A DNA stretch of 64,000 nt from the NCBI GenBank assembly GCA_018609055.1, contig JABAYJ010000006.1, positions 136,805 to 200,804 of the forward strand, written 5' to 3'. The number at the start of each line of letters is the position of its first letter. Position 1 is the first letter of the stretch. This stretch comes from Flavobacteriales bacterium. Its GTDB lineage: Bacteria; Bacteroidota; Bacteroidia; Flavobacteriales_D; CAJJDF01. Below the pieces are notes generated by a model. It had not been told where the DNA came from. It was given only the letters and a program-made list of their open reading frames with translations, and did no database searches. The translations under genes were made by a program, and so were the position numbers. This document shows positions 33,673 to 42,923 of the stretch, piece by piece.

Positions 33673-34781
33673 TTAAAATTGGAGTTTTAACAAGTTCGAG
33701 GGCTGATTTTGGTATTTATTTACCATTATTAAGAAAGCTAAAAAGTGACGATTTCTTTAAATTAGAAGTTATCGCCTTTGGTACTCACTTGTCTAAAAAT
33801 CATGGGTATACTTTAAATGAAATTAAAGAGTCTAATTTCGAAACAATTCATCAAATAGAAACTTTACCAGCTTCGGACTCAGCAATAGATATTACGAAAG
33901 GGATTGGTGAAACTATCATTAAATTTTCTGAATTTTGGAATTCAAATTCCTTTGACCTAGTTATTTGCTTAGGCGATAGATATGAAATGTTTGCAGCAGT
34001 TTCGGCTGGCACACCATTCGGAGTTAAATTTGCTCATATTCATGGAGGAGAAACAACACTTGGAGCTATTGACAATGCCTACCGTCATTCAATTTCTCTA
34101 TTCTCTTCTATACTATTTGTAACAACTGATACTTATAAAGAAAGGGCTCAAGAAATAGTAGAGAAATCTGTGCTTGTTGAAAATGTAGGAGCTTTAAGTA
34201 TTGACAATCTTAACAAAGAACAATTACTTTCAAAAGAAGAGTTTAAGACTAAATTTAATATTGACTTAAATAAGCCTACAATCCTATCTACATTTCACCC
34301 AGAGACAGTAAATTTAAATAAAAATAAAGAATACATTTCTGAACTAATACAAGCATTTGAAGTTCTAAAAGAAAACTATCAACTTGTAATTACACTTCCC
34401 AATACGGATACAATGGGACAATTGATAAGAGATGAATTATTATCATTTGGCAAATCAAATCCTGAAGTACATATTGTTGAATCTCTTGGAATGAATGGAT
34501 ACCTTAGTTGTATGAAACATTGTAGTTTCATGCTAGGAAATACCTCTAGTGGATTTGTAGAGGCAAGTTATTTCCCTAAATTTGTTTTAAACATAGGAAA
34601 TAGGCAAGACGGGCGAATTATTACAAAAAATATTTTGTCTATCCCTGTTGAAAAGAAAAGAATACTTGAAGCTGTTGACTCCATAGAAAAAAGACCATCT
34701 TTAACTAATGAAGGTATATATGGAATAGGTGATGCTGCACAAAATATTATCAACTCATTGAAAAAAGAATATGCTTCCTAA
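33669..34781 (+). CDS. legG: hydrolysing nucleotide-sugar 2-epimerase (LegG, NeuC family)
   Basis: This 370-residue GT-B-fold enzyme of the WecB/NeuC family inverts C2 and releases the nucleotide, giving the free 2,4-diacetamido-trideoxymannose used by LegI. Seen: the start IGVLTSSRADFGIYLPLL (about 4-21), LGDRYEMFAA (about 102-111), HIHGGETTLGAIDNAYRHSIS (about 123-143) and the C-terminal GNTSSGFVEA nucleotide site. It overlaps legI by 4 bases and ptmE by 11. Confidence 0.9.
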   Translation: MIKIGVLTSSRADFGIYLPLLRKLKSDDFFKLEVIAFGTHLSKNHGYTLNEIKESNFETIHQIETLPASDSAIDITKGIGETIIKFSEFWNSNSFDLVICLGDRYEMFAAVSAGTPFGVKFAHIHGGETTLGAIDNAYRHSISLFSSILFVTTDTYKERAQEIVEKSVLVENVGALSIDNLNKEQLLSKEEFKTKFNIDLNKPTILSTFHPETVNLNKNKEYISELIQAFEVLKENYQLVITLPNTDTMGQLIRDELLSFGKSNPEVHIVESLGMNGYLSCMKHCSFMLGNTSSGFVEASYFPKFVLNIGNRQDGRIITKNILSIPVEKKRILEAVDSIEKRPSLTNEGIYGIGDAAQNIINSLKKEYAS

Positions 34782-35805
34782 TATAATAAACACAGAGTCA
34801 ACAATTAAGCAAGCGCTTGAAAGAATAGACAAGTTATCTGGACAAACTTTGTTTGTTTCTGATAATGAGAATAGAATGCTTGGTTCATTAACTGATGGAG
34901 ACATTAGAAGAGCATTAATAGGAGGAGCAAAATTAGAAGATGGAATTGAAAATTTTATGTCTTCAGATTTCAAATTTATAAAGCAAAATGAGTTTTCAAC
35001 TCAATTAATTAAGGAAATAAGAGCAGCCAAAATCGATTATGTCCCTTTACTTTCTGCAGACAATAAAATAATTGATGTTCTTAATTTAGATGAATTAGAT
35101 TCTGTACTTCCACTGGAAGCTATCATTATGGCAGGCGGAAAAGGAAGTAGGCTAAGACCAATGACATTAACCACTCCAAAACCTTTACTCGAAATTGGAG
35201 GGAAACCAATTATCGAATACAATATTGATCGATTAATTAAAAATGGAGTTAAGGTCATTTACATCTCTGTAAACTATTTAAAAGAACAAATCAAAGATTA
35301 TTTTGGGGATGGTTCACAAAAAGGTATTTCCATAAAATATATTGAAGAAGAAGTTATTACTGGAACTTTGGGTTCAGCTACTTATGTGGATAAATTTAGC
35401 ACGAAAGATATCCTTGTAATGAATTCTGATTTATTAACTGACGTTAATTTTGAAGACCTTTACGAGACTTATTTAACTAACCAAGCAGAAATGGCTATTG
35501 CCACAGTCCCTTACGAAATAAACATTCCTTATGGAGTAGTAGAAACGATGGATTCGTCAGTAGTATCATTAAAAGAAAAACCAACTTATACGTACTATTC
35601 CAATGCAGGGATTTATATCATAAAAGCATCTTGCCTAAAAGAGATTCCTCAAAAGAGCTTTTATAACGCTACTGATTTAATAGAAAAACTGATAACCGAA
35701 AAAAGAAAGGTAACAAACTTCCCTATTCTTAATTACTGGTTAGATATTGGTAAACCAATGGATTTTGAAAAAGCTCAAAAAGATGTTAAACACCTAAATT
35801 TTTAA
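34771..35805 (+). CDS. ptmE: sugar-1-phosphate nucleotidyltransferase with N-terminal CBS pair (PtmE)
   Basis: This 344-residue enzyme has two CBS repeats (about 8-115; LGSLTDGDIRRALIGG) fused to a nucleotidyltransferase domain (about 117-344; MAGGKGSRLRPMTLTTPKPLLEIGGKPIIEYNI). PtmE of Campylobacter makes GDP-GlcN for legionaminic acid; the same fusion here implies a GDP-linked route. CBS domains usually bind adenine nucleotides and could tune flux. The start overlaps legG by 11 bases, and its stop abuts legF. Confidence 0.87.
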   Translation: MLPNIINTESTIKQALERIDKLSGQTLFVSDNENRMLGSLTDGDIRRALIGGAKLEDGIENFMSSDFKFIKQNEFSTQLIKEIRAAKIDYVPLLSADNKIIDVLNLDELDSVLPLEAIIMAGGKGSRLRPMTLTTPKPLLEIGGKPIIEYNIDRLIKNGVKVIYISVNYLKEQIKDYFGDGSQKGISIKYIEEEVITGTLGSATYVDKFSTKDILVMNSDLLTDVNFEDLYETYLTNQAEMAIATVPYEINIPYGVVETMDSSVVSLKEKPTYTYYSNAGIYIIKASCLKEIPQKSFYNATDLIEKLITEKRKVTNFPILNYWLDIGKPMDFEKAQKDVKHLNF

Positions 35806-36489
35806 ATGAAAACTCTTGTTATCATACCTGCCAGATCTGGAAGTAAAGGATTGAAAGACAAAAACATTAAATTGTTAAACTCAAAACCTCTAATTCATTA
35901 CAGCATTGAGGCTGCTCAAGAAGTTTTTTCTAATGAAGATATTTGTTTTACAACAGATAGCAGTGAATATATTAAAATTGCTAAAGAGACAGGAATTGAA
36001 GTCCCTTTTGTTAGACCTAAAGAATTAGCTTTAGACAATTCTACATCTAGAGATGTTATTTTACATTGCATAGAATTTTATGAAAACAAAGGTATTTCCT
36101 ATGATACAGTTCTTTTATTACAACCTACTTCCCCGTTTAGGAATAAAGAACATTTAACTCAAATACTGGAGTCTTTTAACCCTGAATATAACATGGTAGT
36201 TTCTGTAAAAAAAACAAATTCAAATCCATACTATGTTCTAGCAGAAGAAAATGAAGAAGGATATTTGGAAAAATCCAAAAAAGGTAATTTCACAAGAAGA
36301 CAAGATTGCCCTAAAGTATACGAATACAATGGTTCCATGTATTTAATTAATGTAAATTCTTTGAAACAACAATCAATTTCAGAATTCACAAAAGTGAAAA
36401 AATTTGAAATGGAAAAAGAATTCTCTATTGATATCGACAACCAACTTGATTTTGATTTTGCTGAGTTTAAACTTTCTAAAAATTCCTAG
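35806..36489 (+). CDS. legF: CMP-legionaminic acid synthetase (LegF, NeuA family)
   Basis: This 227-residue cytidylyltransferase activates the finished nine-carbon sugar as CMP-legionaminate, the donor for surface glycans. Motifs: IIPARSGSKGLKDKNIKLL (about 6-24, CTP-binding), LLQPTSPFRNKEHL (about 104-117), and the metal-binding D-x-D near the end (FSIDIDNQLDF). It follows ptmE with no gap. Confidence 0.9.
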   Translation: MKTLVIIPARSGSKGLKDKNIKLLNSKPLIHYSIEAAQEVFSNEDICFTTDSSEYIKIAKETGIEVPFVRPKELALDNSTSRDVILHCIEFYENKGISYDTVLLLQPTSPFRNKEHLTQILESFNPEYNMVVSVKKTNSNPYYVLAEENEEGYLEKSKKGNFTRRQDCPKVYEYNGSMYLINVNSLKQQSISEFTKVKKFEMEKEFSIDIDNQLDFDFAEFKLSKNS

Positions 36490-36490
36490 T

Positions 36491-36976
36491 ATGCTTAATA
36501 AAATTTTAATTCAACTTGAAGTGACAATAAGTAATATCACCTATAAAAAATATAGGCGTAATTTCAATATTGCTAAATCATTTCGATTTAATGGAAAAGA
36601 AATCAAACTCTATGGAGACGGAGAGTTTGAATTTGGAGATGACTCTTACATTGGTTCATACTCCTCTTTGCAAAGTGTAAAAGGATGTAAGATAAGCATT
36701 GGAAAAAAATGTAAAATCAGCCATAATGTAAGAGCTTATACTCAATCAGCAATTGCAGATTCAGATTTTTCTTTGGATGACATTCCTCAAAAGAAAGGAA
36801 ATATTACGATAGAAGACTTTGCTTGGATTGGGGCTAATGTACTAATTAACCCTGGAATAACAATTGGTGCAAATTCTATAATTGGTGCAAATTCTGTAGT
36901 TACAAAAGATGTTTTACCATTTTCAATTGTTGGCGGAGTTCCTGCAAAATTAATTCGAATGAAAAACATTTCTTAA
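36491..36976 (+). CDS. hexapeptide-repeat acyltransferase
   Basis: This 161-residue left-handed beta-helix protein has repeats such as FEFGDDSYIGSYSSLQS, ITIEDFAWIGANVLINPGITIG and NSIIGANSVVTKDVLP (about 128-143). It ends with the VGGVPAKLIR signature common in sugar O-acetyltransferases. It starts one base after the legF stop, so ATG 36491 is chosen; a longer frame from 36404 would run deep inside legF and lacks support. It probably acetylates the legionaminic acid or a neighbouring sugar; the acceptor is unknown. Confidence 0.85.
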   Translation: MLNKILIQLEVTISNITYKKYRRNFNIAKSFRFNGKEIKLYGDGEFEFGDDSYIGSYSSLQSVKGCKISIGKKCKISHNVRAYTQSAIADSDFSLDDIPQKKGNITIEDFAWIGANVLINPGITIGANSIIGANSVVTKDVLPFSIVGGVPAKLIRMKNIS

Positions 36977-36993
36977 TAGTAAATACTAAAATC

Positions 36994-38757
36994 TTACTTT
37001 AACATCATAGCTATTTTTTTAGCTACTTCAAAATCTAAAGAATCATACAATTCATCTAGTGCTTTATCGTATGAATCCTTATTTATCAGTAACTCATTCG
37101 ATTGTATTTTAGTTATTGTATTATATAATTCCTCCGCATTAGTAGAATTGAAAGCAACATTCTTTTCAAGTAAACCAGTCAAATCACTCCCAACATAATC
37201 TTGAAGAATAATTGGCTTCCTTAAAACAATTGCATCTTTAGCTACTGTAGAATATGACGTTACCAATACATCAGATTTATCAATTTGAGAGAATAACTCT
37301 TCTCCTTTATCCAACTCCACTTCATAATTACTTAGCTTATCCAAATAAGACTGGTAAACAGAATAGTTTAAAACTTCTCTTGGATGAAGCCTTATTATTG
37401 CTTTAACTTCAATTGATTTAAATTGTAAAAGTGCCTCTGTAAAATCTGAAAAAGATTGTAACCTATACTTTTCTATTGGTTGTGGTTGAGAAGCATAAAG
37501 AATTGTGAATTTTCTTTCTTCTTCTTTTTTGGGAATATAACTAATCCCATCAAGTATGACATTTCCTTTTGCTTGAACTACTTCACTCAGAAACTCTTTA
37601 TTTTTCTCAAAGAACTTTTTTTCGTCATTACCCCATACAATCAGCTTATTGGGAAAAGGATTGTCATGCTTCAATTCTTCATTGGAATAATTATAAGCAA
37701 AGTTATTTTCATTTATCAAACCATGTTGAATCCCAATAACATTAATCCCTAGTTGTTTCGCTACTCTTGTTATTGAATTAACTCCCGGACTCATTTCGCT
37801 TGTTAATGCTATATTTTTGTATTTATTGTTTTTTAAAAAGAAATAATACGACCAATAATATAACAGTTCAGTAAGCAAACCATCTTTATTGTTTTTGAAC
37901 ATGACTCCAAGAAACGAGTTTTCTGATTTGATAGCTGAGTTTAATACTTTTCTTGTTTTCATAATTTGCTTATAAAAACTTGGTCTTAATAATGCCCCAA
38001 ATAAAATCCCTCCCAATCTTAAATCAAAAGAATTTCCCTTATCATCATATGAATACTCTTTTAAACCTTTGAAAGAAAATAGATTGCTATTAAGAAGAGC
38101 GTTAGTCTTACCTTCCTCAATTTCATTCTTGAGATAATACATGAATTTATCCTTAACTTGAATCCCTTCTTTGGTTAGTATTGGTATTAAACTTGCTTTT
38201 ACCGAAACTAATAGAGTTTCTTTTTTCTTCTTTGGTTTAAAAAATGATACTGTACCTCTAAAAATAATTTTCAAAAAAGTAAAACCCAAGTTTAAATTAT
38301 TCTGCTTTTTATTATCTGTGTTACCACTTGAAATAAATGTGGAATTAGGAAAATCGAACTTAATAAAATTGGCTGTTTTATTGGATACACCTACAAATAC
38401 AAATTCTGTAATATCTTCTTTCTTATTAAGTTGATCTATCCACCCTTTAAAACTGTAATAATTTTGCAGCTGTAAATTACTATTAAACCTAAGGTGTGAC
38501 CAAAAATTAAATTGATTATCGCATAACGGAGTCCCATTATATCGCTTATAAAACTCAACATGAGTATCACTAATTCTTTGCTGACATTGAGCATTTAAAT
38601 TAGTTGACAAAGCTTTGTCAACCTCAAAGCACTTAATTGAGGGATGCATGAAGTTAGAGAAAACCTGTAAGTTCTTGTTCTTCAAATATGGCTCAATAAT
38701 TTTATCGAAATCTAACGAAGAAATAGAAGAAGCAATATATAATCCTACTTTTGGCAT
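36994..38757 (-). CDS. unrecognised GT-B-like protein; candidate nonulosonate (legionaminic acid) transferase
   Basis: I do not recognise a named family for this 587-residue protein, but its C-terminal half looks like a GT-B glycosyltransferase of the CDP-glycerol/capsule type. It has VIGIQHGLINENNF (about 340-353), KLIVWGNDEKKFF, IIRLHPRE (about 456-463; an HP motif as in bacterial sialyl- and polysialyltransferases) and VLVTSYSTVAKDAIVLRKPIILQDY. The N-terminal 200 residues have no match I can name. It lies convergent to the legionaminic acid operon and divergent from a deacetylase/flippase pair, the place where a transferase using CMP-legionaminate would be expected. No such transferase is otherwise evident. 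Confidence 0.6.
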   Translation of the reverse strand: MPKVGLYIASSISSLDFDKIIEPYLKNKNLQVFSNFMHPSIKCFEVDKALSTNLNAQCQQRISDTHVEFYKRYNGTPLCDNQFNFWSHLRFNSNLQLQNYYSFKGWIDQLNKKEDITEFVFVGVSNKTANFIKFDFPNSTFISSGNTDNKKQNNLNLGFTFLKIIFRGTVSFFKPKKKKETLLVSVKASLIPILTKEGIQVKDKFMYYLKNEIEEGKTNALLNSNLFSFKGLKEYSYDDKGNSFDLRLGGILFGALLRPSFYKQIMKTRKVLNSAIKSENSFLGVMFKNNKDGLLTELLYYWSYYFFLKNNKYKNIALTSEMSPGVNSITRVAKQLGINVIGIQHGLINENNFAYNYSNEELKHDNPFPNKLIVWGNDEKKFFEKNKEFLSEVVQAKGNVILDGISYIPKKEEERKFTILYASQPQPIEKYRLQSFSDFTEALLQFKSIEVKAIIRLHPREVLNYSVYQSYLDKLSNYEVELDKGEELFSQIDKSDVLVTSYSTVAKDAIVLRKPIILQDYVGSDLTGLLEKNVAFNSTNAEELYNTITKIQSNELLINKDSYDKALDELYDSLDFEVAKKIAMMLK

Positions 38758-38848
38758 GTTCGAAATTACAAAAATTCGAGCTATTTATAGATTATATCTA
38801 TTTTATAAACCTTAAATTCGTACATCTTACTTATTTAAAAAAGAGGCT

Positions 38849-40150
38849 TTGAATCAAAATCGGCTAAACTATATTTATAAAAATTTTGCGTTAATCTATG
38901 ATTTCAATGGATTCGATAAAATTGCTATAGCCCATTCATCTGATTTAGCCTGTACTTCTAAAATCGTAATTTCGAAAAGCAACACTAATATTTCTGAAAA
39001 GCCTACTTTATGTCAATGGAATGAAAAGAGCATTCCATTTCTTTTCGATTCGGATAAAAAAGAAGTAATTACACAAAATGAGAATCAAGTAATTATCAAT
39101 TATGATATCATCTCTGCTATTTTTTATTTACTTAGTGGACAACAAGAGATTGAATCAATAACTAAAGATAATTACGGTAGATTTCAGTATAAAGATAGCC
39201 TACAACATGAATTTAACTTTGCCGAAACTCCAGTTGTAAATTATTATTTTGACATTCTTAAAACTGCAATTGAGCTAGCCTACTCGATCGAAATTAAATT
39301 AAAACATAATTTTACCACTTGCTTAACACACGACATTGACGAGGTGGATTCGGCATGGAAACACCGAATAAGATTAAACTTACAGAAGAAAAAATTCATT
39401 AAAGCTGGATTGAGCTTTATATCTCATTTGTTCCAACCATTTTATCCTTGGCGAAATATTGAAGAAATATTGACTTTGGAAAATGAAAAGGGCGTCACTT
39501 CCTCTTTCTTTATTTTAACAAATAATATCAAAGTAGAAGAAATAAAAAATGCTGATTACAAGTTGGATAGTAATTACATGAAGCAACAGTTACAAAACAT
39601 ATCTAAAAATGGGAATGAAATAGCAGTTCATGGTAGCTATAAAACTCATGATGAAGCTAGCAGCTTAGCTTGTGATATTAAGCTCTTAAAAGAAAAAGTA
39701 AACGGTAATAGATTTCACTTTTTACAATGGGATATGGAGCAAACTCCTTATATTATTGATTCTAACCACTTATCCTATGACACATCACTTGGATTCCAGG
39801 AGCAAATAGGATTTAGAAATGGAATTTGTAATCCTTTTTATTTATATGATTTTAAAAACGAAAAAGCGTTTTCTTTTCTCGAAATCCCTTTAAACATTAT
39901 GGATTGTTCTTTAGCTTATACAAACTATATGGGGATTGAACCAAAGAAAGTGAAGAACATCATTAAACCTATTATAAGTGAAATCAAAAAATTCAATGGT
40001 GTTTTAACTCTAAACTGGCACAACACATTTTTTACTGACTATACTAATTCAGAATGGAAAACAGTTTACTTAGATATTATTGAAAATTGTAAAGCAAAGA
40101 ATTCAAACTTTGTAACTTGTAGTCAAATTACCAAAAACTACTTGAAATAA
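38849..40150 (+). CDS. polysaccharide-deacetylase-like (NodB-fold) protein, TTG start
   Basis: This 433-residue protein has an N-terminal domain of about 150 residues followed by a NodB-like fold with CLTHDIDEVDSAW (about 160-172; metal-site Asp), SSFFILTNN (about 221-229), NEIAVHGSYKTHDEASS (about 254-270) and a terminal LTLNWHNTFF. It resembles the DUF7033-plus-deacetylase proteins seen in Bacteroidota glycan clusters. The spacing between the two metal histidines is longer than in classic H-x3-H enzymes, so the metal site may differ. No ATG precedes the conserved part; TTG at 38849 is used. It abuts the flippase gene. Confidence 0.78.
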   Translation: MNQNRLNYIYKNFALIYDFNGFDKIAIAHSSDLACTSKIVISKSNTNISEKPTLCQWNEKSIPFLFDSDKKEVITQNENQVIINYDIISAIFYLLSGQQEIESITKDNYGRFQYKDSLQHEFNFAETPVVNYYFDILKTAIELAYSIEIKLKHNFTTCLTHDIDEVDSAWKHRIRLNLQKKKFIKAGLSFISHLFQPFYPWRNIEEILTLENEKGVTSSFFILTNNIKVEEIKNADYKLDSNYMKQQLQNISKNGNEIAVHGSYKTHDEASSLACDIKLLKEKVNGNRFHFLQWDMEQTPYIIDSNHLSYDTSLGFQEQIGFRNGICNPFYLYDFKNEKAFSFLEIPLNIMDCSLAYTNYMGIEPKKVKNIIKPIISEIKKFNGVLTLNWHNTFFTDYTNSEWKTVYLDIIENCKAKNSNFVTCSQITKNYLK

Positions 40151-41623
40151 ATGGGAGTAATAATTCGCAATAGTTTTAAAACAACCATTATCAATTACAT
40201 TGGTGTTATTATAGGAGCTATTAGTTTACTACTAATACAAACAACCATTTTAACTGATGCTCAAATTGGAGAAGTTAAATTACTTGTAGACAAAGCTGTA
40301 TTAGTTATGCCATTTATTGTTGTGGGCATGAGCTCAGTAGCATCACGATTTTTTTTCCATTTTGATAAGGATAAACAATCTCACGATAGTTTTATTTCAA
40401 TGCTAATTGCTATTCCATTTCTACTGTTTGTTGTTGTGTTTTCTATGTTTTATTTTTTCAATTCCTACTTTGGAGTTAGTCATGTAGTATTAATTGGAAC
40501 ATTACTATTCACCTATGTCTACCTATCTATTTTCGAAGCTTACCTAACTACTAAAGCTAAGATTATATTCCCCGCAGTTATTAGAAACATAGTCTTTAAA
40601 GTAGTTTACTTAATTGTTTTAGCTCTATTTTATTACGACATTATTTCTTTCAGGAATATCTTAGTCTTATTCGGCATAATGCATTTGTTGCATTTATTAC
40701 TTATTGTAATCCATTTCAAAAACAACCTCTCTTTCAAATTCAATTTTAATTTTTCATTCTATAAACACCCTAAATTCAAGGAAATAATTACTTTCTGCTT
40801 ATTCATGATACTAGGAACTGGTAGTCTGGTTTTGGTAACTAAATTAGATACAGTAATGCTTGAAGGAATAACTAATAACAGGGGTTTTGTGGGAGTATAC
40901 ACAATTGCTCTAAGCATAGCTGCCTTTATAGATATGCCAAGAAAACCTCTTGTTCAGCTTTCTATACCTATTTTAGCGAAAGACATTGCAAACAATGAAA
41001 TGGACAAAGTTGATGTATTGTATAAAAAATCTGCTTTGAACCTAATGATTATTGGAGCTACATTATTTAGTTTAATTTGGATAAATATAGATTTTATATT
41101 TAGTGTTATTCCTCAAAGCGAAACTTATAGAACTGGTAAATATGTTGTGTTTTTTCTAGGGCTTTCCAAACTATTTGATTTAGCTCTTGGGCTCAATGGA
41201 GAAGTTATTCATAACTCTAAGTATTACAAATGGAATTTAGTTCTATTACCATTTTTGGCAATACTAACTATCGTATTAAACATCTATTTCATTAATAAAT
41301 ATCAAAGTATTGCTAGTGCAGCTATGGCTACTTTAGTATCATTTGCTATCTACAATGTATTAAGAACTATTTTGGTTAAAGTGAAATTAAATTTACTTCC
41401 TTTTAGCAAACAATATTTTTATGCAATACCTTTTATTTTTATTCCTTTTTTAATTGAGTATTACTTAATACCAAGTGAAATAAATATCTGGTTAAAAATG
41501 TTAATCGATTCTTCTTTGGTAGTAATTTTCTTTTGTTTACCTGTCTACTTTCTTAAAATTTCAGGTGATATTAATGAGATAGTGAATACGTTATTAAGAA
41601 AATATCTTAAACTAAAAATTTAA
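40151..41623 (+). CDS. Wzx-like oligosaccharide flippase
   Basis: This 490-residue inner-membrane protein has about 12-14 hydrophobic segments and the layout of the MOP/polysaccharide biosynthesis family. The start is NSFKTTIINYIGVIIGAISLL, the central loop LVTKLDTVMLEGITNN is present, and paired helices run to the C-terminus. It should flip lipid-linked glycan units to the outer leaflet. ATG follows the TAA of the deacetylase gene directly. It ends 1 base short of the convergent GT4 gene. No Wzy polymerase was identified in the window. Confidence 0.85.
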   Translation: MGVIIRNSFKTTIINYIGVIIGAISLLLIQTTILTDAQIGEVKLLVDKAVLVMPFIVVGMSSVASRFFFHFDKDKQSHDSFISMLIAIPFLLFVVVFSMFYFFNSYFGVSHVVLIGTLLFTYVYLSIFEAYLTTKAKIIFPAVIRNIVFKVVYLIVLALFYYDIISFRNILVLFGIMHLLHLLLIVIHFKNNLSFKFNFNFSFYKHPKFKEIITFCLFMILGTGSLVLVTKLDTVMLEGITNNRGFVGVYTIALSIAAFIDMPRKPLVQLSIPILAKDIANNEMDKVDVLYKKSALNLMIIGATLFSLIWINIDFIFSVIPQSETYRTGKYVVFFLGLSKLFDLALGLNGEVIHNSKYYKWNLVLLPFLAILTIVLNIYFINKYQSIASAAMATLVSFAIYNVLRTILVKVKLNLLPFSKQYFYAIPFIFIPFLIEYYLIPSEINIWLKMLIDSSLVVIFFCLPVYFLKISGDINEIVNTLLRKYLKLKI

Positions 41624-41624
41624 A

Positions 41625-42923
41625 CTATTCAGTAATAACCTCAACCAATTTTTCGGTTAATTGTTTACGAGAATATTTTTTAAATCCTTCTCCTTCTATT
41701 TTTGAAAATCCTTTAAGATGATTTTCAAATCTTGACTCGATTACTTTTATTGTATTCTCATAATCAGTAAACTCTAGAATATCACCAGAACCTGTTTCTT
41801 TCATTATTTTAACAATGTCACCATCTGATGGACCAAAAGCTAAAATAGGAATTTGACTTGCCATGTACTCAAAAAACTTACCTGTTAGTATTCCTTTGCT
41901 ATTAACTACATTTGGTATCGCTAACAATAACAAGTCTGATTGTTTTTGAAACTGAATAGCTTCCCCGTGAGACACTAATCCTTTATATGCAACGTATTCA
42001 TCCAATCCGTTACTTGAGATTGATTGTTGCACACTTGGATCGATTTTACCTACCAATACTATCTCTAGATTTTCTGCAAACTTAGCATTGGTTTTAGTAA
42101 TATCGGATAAAGCTTTCCAAAATAATTCGGGATTACTAATTTTTGGCAATAGACCAATGTAAGAAATGGTATACTTAGCACTTTTAGCCACTTTTTTAGA
42201 ATCATCATAATCCGATTCATCATAGCCGTTGGTAATAGAATAGGCTTTTCCTTGAGCACCAAGTTCTTCAAATTCTTGTTTTAGATAATCACTTACAGTT
42301 ATTAATTTATCACATCCATTAATTACATTTTGCTCAAACTTCTTAATCTTTCTTTGTGCTCTTTTACCAATAAGTAAAACATCTTTATTAAAAATAAGAC
42401 TCCAAGGATCTCTAAAGTCAGCTATCCAATTGATTTTGTTACCTAATTTTTTCTTTAATTTTAACCCAATTAAATGCATGCTATGCGGAGGTCCAGTTGT
42501 AATAATAGCCTCAATGTCATTTTCCTCAATATAGGTTTTAAGAAAATTATAAGAAGGCCTTACCCACCAAACTCGTGGATCTGGGAGAAAAATATTACTT
42601 CTTACCCAAAGCGCCATTTTTTGAACTTTACTTGTTTTATTAGTATTAGTCATACCAAAGTTTGCCCCAGTTGAGTTCTTTTTACCTACCAAAGCCCTAT
42701 AAAAACCATAAGGTTCAACTATCTTTTTTTTGATTATGACTGTTTCTGAAGGAATATCATTTATAAGCTTATCATCCTGAACATTAAAATTTGGATTAGA
42801 AGGAGTGTAAATATGTGGTTCTACTCCAAAGGAAGGTAGATATTTTGTGAACTTCAACCATCTTTGAACTCCACTCCCTCCACTAGGTGGCCAATAATAA
42901 GTAATAATCAAAACTTTTTTCAT
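41625..42923 (-). CDS. GT4-like glycosyltransferase
   Basis: This 432-residue GT-B enzyme has the N-terminal glycine-rich loop YYWPPSGGSGVQRWLKF (about 9-25), ITTGPPHSMHLIGLKLKKKLG, and WIADFRDPWS (about 167-176). The donor-binding C-half reads VSHGEAIQFQKQSDLLLLAI (about 316-335) and GILTGKFFEYMASQIPILAFGP with its E-x7-E-like arrangement. The acceptor and donor sugars are unknown. The start overlaps galE by 4 bases, so it belongs to the galE operon. Confidence 0.87.
   Translation of the reverse strand: MKKVLIITYYWPPSGGSGVQRWLKFTKYLPSFGVEPHIYTPSNPNFNVQDDKLINDIPSETVIIKKKIVEPYGFYRALVGKKNSTGANFGMTNTNKTSKVQKMALWVRSNIFLPDPRVWWVRPSYNFLKTYIEENDIEAIITTGPPHSMHLIGLKLKKKLGNKINWIADFRDPWSLIFNKDVLLIGKRAQRKIKKFEQNVINGCDKLITVSDYLKQEFEELGAQGKAYSITNGYDESDYDDSKKVAKSAKYTISYIGLLPKISNPELFWKALSDITKTNAKFAENLEIVLVGKIDPSVQQSISSNGLDEYVAYKGLVSHGEAIQFQKQSDLLLLAIPNVVNSKGILTGKFFEYMASQIPILAFGPSDGDIVKIMKETGSGDILEFTDYENTIKVIESRFENHLKGFSKIEGEGFKKYSRKQLTEKLVEVITE

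Noticed and set aside
36404..36490. Longer start for the hexapeptide acyltransferase, 29 codons inside legF
   Set aside because: The extension is a frame shadow of legF. ATG 36491 begins right after the legF stop and gives a normal-length family member.
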